Assembly (NCBI GenBank): GCA_905182245.1 | Contig: CAJJAS010000108.1 | Coordinates: 1-41,560 of the forward strand | Origin: a gamma proteobacterium HTCC2207 | Lineage (GTDB): Bacteria > Pseudomonadota > Gammaproteobacteria > Pseudomonadales > Porticoccaceae | DNA: 41,560 nucleotides | Reading direction: 5' to 3' | In this document: in pieces, positions 1 through 9,268 of the stretch | How positions within the stretch are numbered: position 1 is the stretch's first letter | How the letters are laid out: each line of letters opens with the position of its first letter | Position numbers and translations under genes: made by a program | Notes under the pieces: generated by a model | Database searches by the model: none | Seen by the model: only the letters and a program-made list of their open reading frames with translations | What the model was told of the DNA's origin: nothing

Positions 1-239
1 GAAAAGGCTTTGCTTGTATTGATGAAAACGCTCTGGGCCAACATTAAAAATATGCCGTTAATAGTTATGGCACAGAGAGCAAATATAGATAATAAAACCT
101 TAGCGACCATATTCGCGCCCCTATCCATCGCTATCTTTGCAAAGCGCGCTGCTAGCCAGATTGCAAAAAGACCGGTTAACCCATTCACTGCAGAAGAAAT
201 TCGTAATGAAGAAAATGTTGACCAGATTTCACTTTCCAT
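1..239 (-). CDS. N-terminal part of a small membrane protein, truncated by the window edge
   Basis: Manual translation of the minus strand from ATG at 239 is open to the edge: MESEIWSTFSSLRISSAVNGLTGLFAIWLAARFAKIAMDRGANMVAKVLLSIFALCAITINGIFLMLAQSVFINTSKAF; two hydrophobic segments. Absent from the ORF track because it has no stop in the window. Confidence 0.6.
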   Translation of the reverse strand, partial: MESEIWSTFSSLRISSAVNGLTGLFAIWLAARFAKIAMDRGANMVAKVLLSIFALCAITINGIFLMLAQSVFINTSKAF

Positions 240-329
240 GATGTACGCCTAATAGTAGTTTTTATTATTGTAATAAAAAGCACTATAACATTCTATGCAT
301 AAATGAATGAGTGAGTGAGTGTAACTATA

Positions 330-1712
330 CTAGCTTCGCCGCCAGGTAGTACCCTCGCGGCTATCTTCCAAAACAACGCCCAGGTCCAGTAAATCCTTGC
401 GTACTTGATCAGCGCCCGCATAGTCTTTATCGGTTTTGGCCTGCTTACGTTTTTCAATCAGTTCTTCGATATCTTCCGCGCTAATAGCATCGCCACCACG
501 GGCCAACGTAAACCACTGCTCAGAGTCCTGCTGCAGTAAACCCATCAACCCGGCTAGGCCCATTAACTCAGCTTTTAATTTTGATTCTAAATCGACGTTA
601 CCGGCACCATTGGCAGCATGCATTTCTTTAGCCAGTCGATACAATTCGCTGATGGCCATGGGTGTATTCAGGTCATCGAGCAGTGCCTTATAGCCAGCGC
701 TGTCTTGATTAATAATGGCAGTCGCTGGCTCATGCCCGCGTAAAAAACCATAGAGTCCATCGAGGGATCGCCAGGCACTGTCCAATAGCTCTTTGCTAAA
801 TTGTTGCTCAGAACGATAGTGCGCCGATAAAATCACATAGCGCAGCACCTCACCGGGATATTCTTCCAATAGCTCATTGACCATACGGAAGTTGCCCAGT
901 GACTTGGACATCTTCTCGCCTTCGATATTAATAAAGCCATTGTGTAGCCAGTAGTTAGCGAAGGGTTTGCCATCGTGGGCGCAGCAGCTTTGGGCAATCT
1001 CATTTTCATGGTGGGGAAAGATTAGATCCTGACCGCCGCCGTGAATATCGATGGTCTCACCGAGATGTTTTTCAATCATGGCAGAACATTCAAGGTGCCA
1101 ACCTGGGCGCCCTCTTCCCCAGGGACTGTCCCAACCGGGTTCATTGTCTGCAGAGGGTTTCCAGAGAACAAAATCTCCCGCATATTTTTTATAGGAGGCC
1201 ACTTCAACTCGCGCACCGGCGAGCATGTCGTCTAGGGCTCGGCCGGAAAGCTTGCCGTAATCGTCCATAGACTGCACGGCAAACAGCACGTTACCCTCAG
1301 CAACGTAAGAATGGCCTTTGGCAATTAACCGTTCGATCATATCGATCATTTCTGGAATATGCTGGGTAGCATAGGGCGTGATGGTTGGTTCGAGATTATT
1401 GAGTGCTGCCATATCTTCAAAATAGGCCTGGGCATAGCGCTGAGAAAGCACCGAAATATCTTCCCCGAGCTCAGCCGCCGTGCGCATAATTTTATCGTCA
1501 ATATCGGTGATATTGCGCGCGTACTGAACATTCGGGTAGAGGCTCAGTAGCACGCGATACAATGTGTCGAATACAACAGCGGGTCGTGCGTTGCCTATAT
1601 GCACACGGTTGTACACCGTGGGGCCGCAGACATACATGGTTACCCGCTCAGCATCTAAGGGCGTAAAGGGCTCTTTCTTTCTGGATAATGTGTTGTATAG
1701 GGCTAGGCTCAT
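330..1712 (-). CDS. cysS: Cysteinyl-tRNA synthetase
   Basis: HIGH-type motif [33 protein letters not shown]; full-length 460 aa ORF. Confidence 0.98.
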   Translation of the reverse strand: MSLALYNTLSRKKEPFTPLDAERVTMYVCGPTVYNRVHIGNARPAVVFDTLYRVLLSLYPNVQYARNITDIDDKIMRTAAELGEDISVLSQRYAQAYFEDMAALNNLEPTITPYATQHIPEMIDMIERLIAKGHSYVAEGNVLFAVQSMDDYGKLSGRALDDMLAGARVEVASYKKYAGDFVLWKPSADNEPGWDSPWGRGRPGWHLECSAMIEKHLGETIDIHGGGQDLIFPHHENEIAQSCCAHDGKPFANYWLHNGFINIEGEKMSKSLGNFRMVNELLEEYPGEVLRYVILSAHYRSEQQFSKELLDSAWRSLDGLYGFLRGHEPATAIINQDSAGYKALLDDLNTPMAISELYRLAKEMHAANGAGNVDLESKLKAELMGLAGLMGLLQQDSEQWFTLARGGDAISAEDIEELIEKRKQAKTDKDYAGADQVRKDLLDLGVVLEDSREGTTWRRS

Positions 1713-1715
1713 CGA

Positions 1716-3386
1716 TTATTTCCAGTTATCCCGTAATCCAATGGTGCAGTTAAAAACTAGTTCAGAGCCGTTGGTGGCATTAGCCGTATCGCGAGTGAAG
1801 TAACCTTCGCGCTCGAACTGATAATGGTCCCCTGCAACAGCATCTGCCAACCCGGCTTCGACTTTACAGCCTGAAATAACCGCTAATGACTCTGGATTAA
1901 TATGGTCTAGGAAACTTTCGTCTCCTGCATCGGGCGCCGCTTTATTAAACAGGCGATCATAAATTTTAACGATGCAGTCGGCGCTCTCTGAAGCAGACAC
2001 CCAATGAATTACACCGCGGGCTTTAATACCCTCAGGCGCATCCTGGCCCACAGTGTCCGGAACAATGGCACCTACGATTTCAATAATCTGGCCAGCGGCG
2101 TCTCTGATTACTTCATCGGCTCGAATAATATAGGCACTACGCAGACGCACGTAATCGCCAATCACTAGACGCTTAAACTTCTTGCGTGACAATGTGGTGT
2201 CTTGACTAAAGTCATTGCGATCAATATAAATCTGTCGGCCAAAGGCCAGTGATCGCTCGCCCATATCATCGCGATTCGGGTGACCTGGTACGGTGAAAGA
2301 CTCCGTTTTATCCGCTGCATAATTTGCCAGGGTAACCAGCACCGGATTAATAACGCACATGGCACGGCGCGCATTGTTATTAAGATCATCGCGAATAAAG
2401 TGCTCAAACTGAGCCATATCCACAACACCATCGGTTTTAGCCACTGCCAAGCTGTCGCAAAACTCGCGGATCGCAGAGGCAGAGACACCACGACGGCGAA
2501 GCCCAGAGATGGTGGGCATACGCGGATCGTCCCAACCCTCAACATGCTTCTCGTCCACTAACTGCTTGAGCTTGCGCTTGCTGGTAATGGTGTAATTTAA
2601 ATTTAGGCGACCAAACTCATACTGCCTCGGTGTTGAGGGCAATGGCAAATTGGCCACAAACCATTCATAGAGAGGACGGTTAGCGGCAAATTCTAGGGTG
2701 CATACAGAATGAGTAACGCCTTCAATGGCATCTTCTTGACCATGGGCAAAGTCGTAGGATGGATAAATATTCCATGTGTCGCCAGTACGCTGGTGAGCCA
2801 TCTTTTTAATGCGGTACATCACGGGATCGCGCATATTGAAATTCGGCGATTCCATATCGATTTTGGCGCGTAATGTCATGGTGCCTTCGTCTATGGCACC
2901 CACTTTCATTTTCTCGAGTAGCTCTAGGCTTTCGCTGACAGCACGGTCACGGTAAGGGCTGTTTTTGCCGACTTCGGTTAAGGTGCCTCGATACTCACGC
3001 ATCTGCTCGGCATTTAACTCACAGATGTAGGCTTTGCCTTCACTAATAAGGTACTGGGCCCAGGTATAGAGCTGGCCGAAATAGTTTGAGGCATAGCAAA
3101 TGTCGCCCTGCCACTCAAAGCCTAACCATCGAACATCTTCGATAATGGCGTTGACGTATTCCTCGTCTTCTTTCTCAGGATTCGTATCGTCAAACCGTAG
3201 ATTACAGCCGCCACCATTCTCAGCCGCGAGACCAAAGTTGACGCAGATCGACTTGGCGTGACCTATATGCAGGTAGCCATTAGGCTCGGGTGGAAAGCGA
3301 GTAACAACCTTGGCCACACGGCCAGCTTCGAGGTCAGCATTAATTACATGCTGGATAAAGTTAATAGGTTTATCGGTGTCAGTCAT
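1716..3386 (-). CDS. glnS: Glutaminyl-tRNA synthetase
   Basis: RFPPEPNGYLHIGHAKSICVNFGLA, SKRKL signature; 556 aa. Confidence 0.98.
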   Translation of the reverse strand: MTDTDKPINFIQHVINADLEAGRVAKVVTRFPPEPNGYLHIGHAKSICVNFGLAAENGGGCNLRFDDTNPEKEDEEYVNAIIEDVRWLGFEWQGDICYASNYFGQLYTWAQYLISEGKAYICELNAEQMREYRGTLTEVGKNSPYRDRAVSESLELLEKMKVGAIDEGTMTLRAKIDMESPNFNMRDPVMYRIKKMAHQRTGDTWNIYPSYDFAHGQEDAIEGVTHSVCTLEFAANRPLYEWFVANLPLPSTPRQYEFGRLNLNYTITSKRKLKQLVDEKHVEGWDDPRMPTISGLRRRGVSASAIREFCDSLAVAKTDGVVDMAQFEHFIRDDLNNNARRAMCVINPVLVTLANYAADKTESFTVPGHPNRDDMGERSLAFGRQIYIDRNDFSQDTTLSRKKFKRLVIGDYVRLRSAYIIRADEVIRDAAGQIIEIVGAIVPDTVGQDAPEGIKARGVIHWVSASESADCIVKIYDRLFNKAAPDAGDESFLDHINPESLAVISGCKVEAGLADAVAGDHYQFEREGYFTRDTANATNGSELVFNCTIGLRDNWK

Positions 3387-3556
3387 AGATCCAAATCGGG
3401 CAGGCTAAGTAAGGGCGAGATTATAGCCGCAGCAACCAGCGCAATAAACAAAAAGCCGGTATAAAGCCTTAAAATGATAAACATTGGTTTAAATCAGGCC
3501 TATTACAAACTAAAATGCAGGCAGCAGTTTTATTTACTCTCAAACAGGTATAACCA

Positions 3557-4066
3557 ATGATCACATTCCGCACCACCATGGGCGACTTCTCCATTGAACT
3601 GGACTTCGACAAAGCACCGTTAACTGCAGCTAACTTTTTGCAGTATGCCAAGGATGATTACTACACTGGCACCATCTTTCACCGTGTTATCAACGGTTTT
3701 ATGGTTCAGGGCGGCGGCATGAATGCTGATATGTCTCAGAAAGAGACGCGTGACTGCATCGAGAACGAAGCCGACAATGGCTTGAAGAATGAAATCGGCA
3801 CTCTGGCAATGGCCCGCACCGGCGAACCTCATTCAGCGTCTTCACAGTTTTTTGTCAATGTTTCCGATAACGGCTTCCTAAACCACAGCGGCAAGAACAT
3901 GCAGGGCTGGGGTTATGCGGTATTTGGCAAGATTGTTGAAGGTATGGACGTGATTGAACATATTAAAGGCGTTGAAACCGGCAACCAAGGTGGCCATGGT
4001 GATGTTCCTAACGATCCTATCGAAATTACTGAAACAGTGATTAGCGAAGAATACACAGCTAAGTAG
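3557..4066 (+). CDS. ppiB: Peptidyl-prolyl cis-trans isomerase B (cyclophilin)
   Basis: [52 protein letters not shown]. Confidence 0.96.
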   Translation: MITFRTTMGDFSIELDFDKAPLTAANFLQYAKDDYYTGTIFHRVINGFMVQGGGMNADMSQKETRDCIENEADNGLKNEIGTLAMARTGEPHSASSQFFVNVSDNGFLNHSGKNMQGWGYAVFGKIVEGMDVIEHIKGVETGNQGGHGDVPNDPIEITETVISEEYTAK

Positions 4067-4081
4067 CTAACCATAGAGCAC

Positions 4082-4834
4082 ATGATGCCCGTACTGTTTA
4101 TATCAGATTTGCATTTATCTCCCGAGCGCCCGGCAATTTCCCGGGCGTTTTTGGTTTTCTTGCAAGAGCGAGCGGCCAAGGCCAGTGCACTCTATATTCT
4201 CGGCGATCTATTTGAAGCCTGGATTGGTGACGATGACCCTAGCGATCTATCTCTAGAGATTCAGGCTGCTCTGCGGACTCTCAGCGATTCTGGTGTGCCT
4301 CTGTACATCCAGCAAGGCAATCGGGACTTTATGCTCGGCAAGCGTTTTGCAGCCAATACAGGCGCCAAGATGCTCGGCGATGAGGCGATTATCCAGCACC
4401 ATGGCCACAGAGCGCTGGTTATGCATGGGGATTCACTGTGCACAGACGACGTCGACTATCAGCGTTTTCGCCGCAAGGCACGCAACCCAGTCTATCGCTG
4501 GCTCCTTGCCCATCTGCCATTAAAACGCAGGCAGAAACTGGCCAGCGACTGGCGCGCCAAAAGCATGGCTGCCAATAGCAATAAAGCCAGTGCGATAATG
4601 GACGTTAATAAAGAAGCTGTAGCCGCTGTGATGGCAAAGCATCGGGTCGATATTCTGATCCATGGTCACACCCATCGACCCGATCGCCACAGAATTGATA
4701 ACGAGCTAGGTAATCTCGACGGTCAGTCGGAACGTATAGTTTTAGGTGACTGGGAAGCCTTTGGCTGGACACTGGGTTTGGATAAAGACGGCTACAATTT
4801 GGAAAGTTTTGCCATTGATGGGGTCTATAACTAA
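4082..4834 (+). CDS. lpxH: UDP-2,3-diacylglucosamine diphosphatase
   Basis: Metallophosphatase motifs FISDLHLSPERP, GDLFEAWIGDD, GNRDFMLG, HGHTHRP. Confidence 0.95.
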   Translation: MMPVLFISDLHLSPERPAISRAFLVFLQERAAKASALYILGDLFEAWIGDDDPSDLSLEIQAALRTLSDSGVPLYIQQGNRDFMLGKRFAANTGAKMLGDEAIIQHHGHRALVMHGDSLCTDDVDYQRFRRKARNPVYRWLLAHLPLKRRQKLASDWRAKSMAANSNKASAIMDVNKEAVAAVMAKHRVDILIHGHTHRPDRHRIDNELGNLDGQSERIVLGDWEAFGWTLGLDKDGYNLESFAIDGVYN

Positions 4835-4901
4835 ACACTGACAATATCGAATTTAATCGGTATTATTAAGCGCATAAATACAACGATTTAGGATGTAAAA
4901 A

Positions 4902-5579
4902 ATGGACAGTAAAGACTACGGCAGTAAAACAGCAACCCGCGGCATTGAAAGCACAGCCCTAAGCCCTGAAGTCAGCAAGGTTCTGCGCAGCACTTACCTG
5001 TTGCTTGGCGCCACTATAACGTTCAGCGCCATGATGGCAGGCCTTTCAATGGCTATGAACGCGCCCTACTTTGGTCTCTGGACCTTATTGCCCTACGTTC
5101 TGTGTCTATGGATGACCGAAAAGAACAAAAATAACGCCAGCGGCCTGTTTTGGGTATTCGCGCTAACTGGCTGGCTTGGTTTCACTCTCGGACCAATTCT
5201 TAATATGTTTCTTGCCACACAGGGTTCAGAGCCAATTATGCTGGCACTGGGTTCAACGGCACTGATTTTCTTCGCCGCTTCAGCCTATGTATTGACCACC
5301 AGAAAGAACCTCAACTTTATGACCGGTTTCTTGATGACTGGCATGCTAGTGGCATTTATAGCCGCTATCGCCAATGTGTTCTTGCAGATCCCTGCTCTGT
5401 CACTGACTATCAGTGCAGTGTTTGCCTTGCTGTCATCGGCTATGATCATGTGGCAGACCAGCGCAATTATTCATGGCGGCGAGCGCAACTACATCTCAGC
5501 AACCGTTACCCTGTTCGTGATGATCTACAACCTATTCCTGAGCCTGTTACATATTTTTGGCATCATGAACGACGACTAA
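4902..5579 (+). CDS. yccA: BAX inhibitor-1/YccA family membrane protein
   Basis: Multiple TM segments; family-like pattern with YLLLGATITFSAMMAGLSMA and GFTLGPILNMFLA; adjacent to tusE as in other gammaproteobacteria. Confidence 0.88.
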   Translation: MDSKDYGSKTATRGIESTALSPEVSKVLRSTYLLLGATITFSAMMAGLSMAMNAPYFGLWTLLPYVLCLWMTEKNKNNASGLFWVFALTGWLGFTLGPILNMFLATQGSEPIMLALGSTALIFFAASAYVLTTRKNLNFMTGFLMTGMLVAFIAAIANVFLQIPALSLTISAVFALLSSAMIMWQTSAIIHGGERNYISATVTLFVMIYNLFLSLLHIFGIMNDD

Positions 5580-5600
5580 GCATCGACTTATGTTTCAATA

Positions 5601-5629
5601 AAAGCCCTGTTTAATCCCAGGGCTTTTTT
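5601..5629 (+). terminator. Rho-independent terminator downstream of the yccA-like gene
   Basis: AAAGCCCTG (5601-5609) / CAGGGCTTT (5618-5626) stem followed by T-tract. Confidence 0.85.
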
Positions 5630-5647
5630 AATGGCCTAAAAAACACT

Positions 5648-5950
5648 ATGACTACAGAGAGCAACTATCTTAATAACCTGCCTGACTGGAGTATTGAACA
5701 TGCTCAGGTCTTTGCTATGGAAGATAATATTGTTCTTAGTCCAGCGCACATTGAGATACTGCAGGTCGCTCGCGAGTTTTATAATAGTTACGGATTCTCA
5801 CCTTCGATGCGTCCGCTGTGCAAAAGTGTTAGTTATAGCCTTGGGGTCGAAATGGGTCGAAGCATTTATCTCAACCAGCAGTTCCCGGGCAGCCCTGCCA
5901 GATTGGTGGCCAAATTTGCTGGATTGCCGAAGCCGAAGAATTGCTTATGA
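5648..5950 (+). CDS. tusE: TusE/DsrC/DsvC family sulfur relay protein
   Basis: C-terminal GLPKPKNCL with penultimate Cys, VAREFYNSYGFSPSMRPL. Confidence 0.92.
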   Translation: MTTESNYLNNLPDWSIEHAQVFAMEDNIVLSPAHIEILQVAREFYNSYGFSPSMRPLCKSVSYSLGVEMGRSIYLNQQFPGSPARLVAKFAGLPKPKNCL

Positions 5951-6300
5951 AACCGACAACTAATCTTAAGGACTTCAGCTGTAAAGCTACGCCAGCCAGT
6001 GCCGCTGCAGTTAGCGACGCTGACCTAAAAACCTTAGGTGCGCAGATCCCCGAATGGAGTCTCGAAAACCATGACGGAATTTTGCAACTTGAGCGCACCT
6101 TTAAATGCAGCAATTTTTTACAGGCCCTAAGCATCGCCAACCAGATTGGCGACATTGCTGAGAGCAATGATCACCATCCTGCCCTTGTAGTGGAATGGGG
6201 AAAGATTAAAGTTACCTGGTGGTCCCATAGTATTAACGGGCTTCATCACAATGATTTTGTAATGGCTGCAAAAACCGACGAGATTTATAAAACCACATGA
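5947..6300 (+). CDS. phhB: 4a-hydroxytetrahydrobiopterin dehydratase (pterin-4-alpha-carbinolamine dehydratase)
   Basis: PEWSLENHDGILQLERTFKCSNFLQALSIANQIGDIAESNDHHPALVVEWGKIKVTWWSHSINGLHHNDFVMAAKTDEI; ATG at 5947 preferred over the TTG at 5941. Confidence 0.9.
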   Translation: MKPTTNLKDFSCKATPASAAAVSDADLKTLGAQIPEWSLENHDGILQLERTFKCSNFLQALSIANQIGDIAESNDHHPALVVEWGKIKVTWWSHSINGLHHNDFVMAAKTDEIYKTT

Positions 6301-7385
6301 CAGACCCCCAATATAGCCGCGAGAAATATCGCGACCAGCTCAATAATAAAATCGCAGCCTATACAGAAACCGTTTCGAATTTAGACTTTTCTGAAATTGA
6401 TGTTTTTCCATCCCAGCCTCTTGGCTTTCGTATGCGTGCTGAATTTCGTATCTGGCACGAGGATGGCAAGGCTCATTACGCGATGAATCGCCCCGGGGAA
6501 AAGCGCCCCTATATCATCACCCAGTTTCCTATTGGCGGCCCGCTGATCACAACGCTGATGACGCCTCTTTTGGTCGCTATTAATAACAGCCCTTTGCTAA
6601 GTAAAAAGCTGTTTAGTCTCGAATTTTTAACCACCCGCAGCGGTGAGGTGCTGGTGACATTAATTTATCATCGGCCACTGGATGCAGACTGGGAAGTAGA
6701 AGCCAAAGCACTTCAAGAAGAGTTTTCGATTGGCGTGATTGGCCGCAGCAAAAAACAAAAAGTGGTGTTGAAGTCTGACTTTGTCACCGAGACCTTAGAG
6801 GTTGATGGCCGAGAATACAGCTACCAGCAAGTCGAGTCGGGCTTTACTCAGCCAAACGCAGGGATTAACCAGCAAATGCTAACCTGGGCCAGTCAGAGCC
6901 TTCGGTGCAGCACCGGCGATCTGGTTGAACTCTACTGTGGTAACGGCAATTTTACCGCAGTACTGGCGCAGCATTTTGATCAGGTACTGGCCACGGAAAT
7001 ATCAAAGGTGTCTGTCGCTTCTGCGCGTACCAATTTTACGGCCAACGGGATTGAAAATGTGACCGTGGTAAGAATGTCGAGTGAGGAATTTACGCAGGCA
7101 CTCAACAAAGAGCGGCCTTTTAGACGGTTGGCAGAGATTGATTTAGACAGCTATAAGTTTTCAACTATCTTTGTTGACCCGCCCCGAGCTGGGCTTGACG
7201 AGGATACGGTAAAGTTGATTAGCCGTTTTGATAACATTCTGTATATTTCCTGTAATCCGCAAACCTTAGCCGATAACTTGGAACAGATTTGCGTCACCCA
7301 TAAGATTGAGTCTGCAGCGGTTTTTGATCAATTTCCCTGGACAGCACATTTGGAATCTGGCGTGCTATTGAAACGCAAGAGCTGA
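6297..7385 (+). CDS. trmA: tRNA (uracil-5-)-methyltransferase
   Basis: VELYCGNGNFT, FVDPPRAGLDEDT, ISCNPQTL; ATGA overlap with phhB. Confidence 0.95.
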   Translation: MTDPQYSREKYRDQLNNKIAAYTETVSNLDFSEIDVFPSQPLGFRMRAEFRIWHEDGKAHYAMNRPGEKRPYIITQFPIGGPLITTLMTPLLVAINNSPLLSKKLFSLEFLTTRSGEVLVTLIYHRPLDADWEVEAKALQEEFSIGVIGRSKKQKVVLKSDFVTETLEVDGREYSYQQVESGFTQPNAGINQQMLTWASQSLRCSTGDLVELYCGNGNFTAVLAQHFDQVLATEISKVSVASARTNFTANGIENVTVVRMSSEEFTQALNKERPFRRLAEIDLDSYKFSTIFVDPPRAGLDEDTVKLISRFDNILYISCNPQTLADNLEQICVTHKIESAAVFDQFPWTAHLESGVLLKRKS

Positions 7386-7424
7386 AACGTAAGAGCTGAA
7401 ACTTAGGGTATAAACAATAACGGC

Positions 7425-7889
7425 CTAGCGAGTTAGGCTGAGGCTCATCAGCGCCTTGGCACTGGCTTGCATAAATTCACTGTAGTTCTTTTCAATGCTT
7501 TCCCGTTCGGCGGTGAGACGTCGCTTTTCAGAGCGTTCTAACATAACCCAGTCATCAAGAATCGGAATATGAGACGTTGCTTCTGCCAGCTGTTGGAACA
7601 CAGAAAATAACTTCGCCTCTTCCTCACTGGCAATTACCTTCTGCGACAAAAACCCAATGCGCATGGCCGCTTCTGTTTCAGTTAAATCTTTTTGCACCAG
7701 AGCGCGAGCAATAATTTGAATCGATTGTCGGGCATCCTCATCACGGGTAGCACGGCCTTCGTTAAGGCTATCGGCAATGGCTTTTTGCTGCTGTTTCTGA
7801 CGGCGTAACTGCATCGCTAGATAAATTGAATAGGCCGCCAGAGCCAATAGAATGACTGTTGCGGCACTCAAAGTGATGGTATTAGTCAT
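7425..7889 (-). CDS. DUF2489-like membrane-anchored protein
   Basis: Single N-terminal TM then charged helical region; overlaps the end of rmuC; resembles DUF2489. Confidence 0.7.
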   Translation of the reverse strand: MTNTITLSAATVILLALAAYSIYLAMQLRRQKQQQKAIADSLNEGRATRDEDARQSIQIIARALVQKDLTETEAAMRIGFLSQKVIASEEEAKLFSVFQQLAEATSHIPILDDWVMLERSEKRRLTAERESIEKNYSEFMQASAKALMSLSLTR

Positions 7890-9177
7890 TGTTATCTTTG
7901 TCCTCGTTGAGCATGGCTACGGAATCATCCATTAGCTGTAAATCATCAGGTAGACTTTTCTTGGTTTTAGCGCCGAGTTTTTTAAGTTCTTCAGTACGTT
8001 TAACTAGGTTACCACGGCCGCTGGTTAAACGCTTACGCGCTGTGTCCCAAGCGTCTTTGCTCTTGTCTAGGTGCTTACCCACATCGTCCAGTGCCTCAAC
8101 ATACCCAACAAACTGGTCATAGAGCGCGCCCGCTTTGTCGGCAATAAGCTGAGCGTTGCGATTTTGGTCGGCATAGCGCCACAGATTTTTAATGGTTCGT
8201 AATGTCACCATCAAGGTAGTGGGACTCACCAGAATAATACCGCGGTCATAGGCATCGCGCATCATCTCTGGATCGTGGTCCAGCGCCAATACAAAGGCGG
8301 CTTCGACAGGCACAAAAATCAGTACAAAGTCGAGACTGTTAACCCCCTCGAGACTTTCATAATCTTTACCGCTAAGACCTTTAATATGCGCACGCAGTGA
8401 TGCGAGATGCTGACGCAGGCACTGAGCTTTGGTCTCTTCGTCTTCTGCATGGAAGTAACGCTCGTAATCCACCAGACTGACTTTGGCGTCGATAACAATA
8501 TCTCGTCCCTCTGGCAGATGCACAACCACGTCAGGGTTACGTCGTTTACCCGTATCATCTTTAAGGGCTACCTGAGTATCGTATTCGCGACCATTGGTCA
8601 GACCAGAATCTTCGAGCAGCTTCTCTAATACAAATTCGCCCCAGTTACCCTGGGCCTTGTTGTCGCCCCGCAGAGCATTAGCCAGACTGACGGCGTCCGC
8701 AGAAATCTGCAAGGTCTGCTTTTGAAGCTCGCTAATCTGCCCCGCCAACTTATTGCGGTCGGCATTCTCTTTGTCGTAGGCACTTTCTACTTGCTTACGA
8801 AAATCACCAATATCACGGCGCAATGGACTTAGAGTAACTTCCAAGGCCTCTTTATTTTGTAATGAAAACTTAGCCTGTTTGTCGTCAAAGATGCGATTAG
8901 CAAGATTCTCGAACTCCTGCCCCAGAGTCTGTTTAGCATCCTGTAATAGCTTTAGCTGGGCTTCATATTGATTCTGCTGGCCAATCAGGCGCTGTTCGAG
9001 CACACCGTTGGTGGTAGTGAGGTCAAGGCGAATGGCGCTTAGTTCATCAAGCTCGGCATCGGCTTTTAAGCGACTTGCGCGACCCAACCACTGGCTAATA
9101 AACACACCCAGCGCTAGGCCGACGAGCAGACCGCCAAGGGCCCAGAAAACTAAATTGATATCATTGGATAATTGCAT
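7882..9177 (-). CDS. rmuC: DNA recombination protein RmuC
   Basis: N-terminal TM plus coiled coil; NWGEFVLEKLLEDSGL, RNPDVVVHLPEGRDIVIDAKVSLVDYERY. Confidence 0.95.
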   Translation of the reverse strand: MQLSNDINLVFWALGGLLVGLALGVFISQWLGRASRLKADAELDELSAIRLDLTTTNGVLEQRLIGQQNQYEAQLKLLQDAKQTLGQEFENLANRIFDDKQAKFSLQNKEALEVTLSPLRRDIGDFRKQVESAYDKENADRNKLAGQISELQKQTLQISADAVSLANALRGDNKAQGNWGEFVLEKLLEDSGLTNGREYDTQVALKDDTGKRRNPDVVVHLPEGRDIVIDAKVSLVDYERYFHAEDEETKAQCLRQHLASLRAHIKGLSGKDYESLEGVNSLDFVLIFVPVEAAFVLALDHDPEMMRDAYDRGIILVSPTTLMVTLRTIKNLWRYADQNRNAQLIADKAGALYDQFVGYVEALDDVGKHLDKSKDAWDTARKRLTSGRGNLVKRTEELKKLGAKTKKSLPDDLQLMDDSVAMLNEDKDNND

Positions 9178-9268
9178 GGCTTTATTGTATCAGCCTACTG
9201 TCAATTGCACCGCTGTTTTGCGATTATACTGCCCTCCTTAATCGATAATAAAAGTTGCCTATCCAGGG

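Noticed and set aside
10-252. 80-aa plus-strand ORF in the track
   Set aside because: Antisense to a better minus-strand membrane-protein reading frame (ATG at 239); no family resemblance.
2165-2545. 126-aa minus ORF inside glnS
   Set aside because: Alternative frame of glnS on the same strand; no domain pattern.
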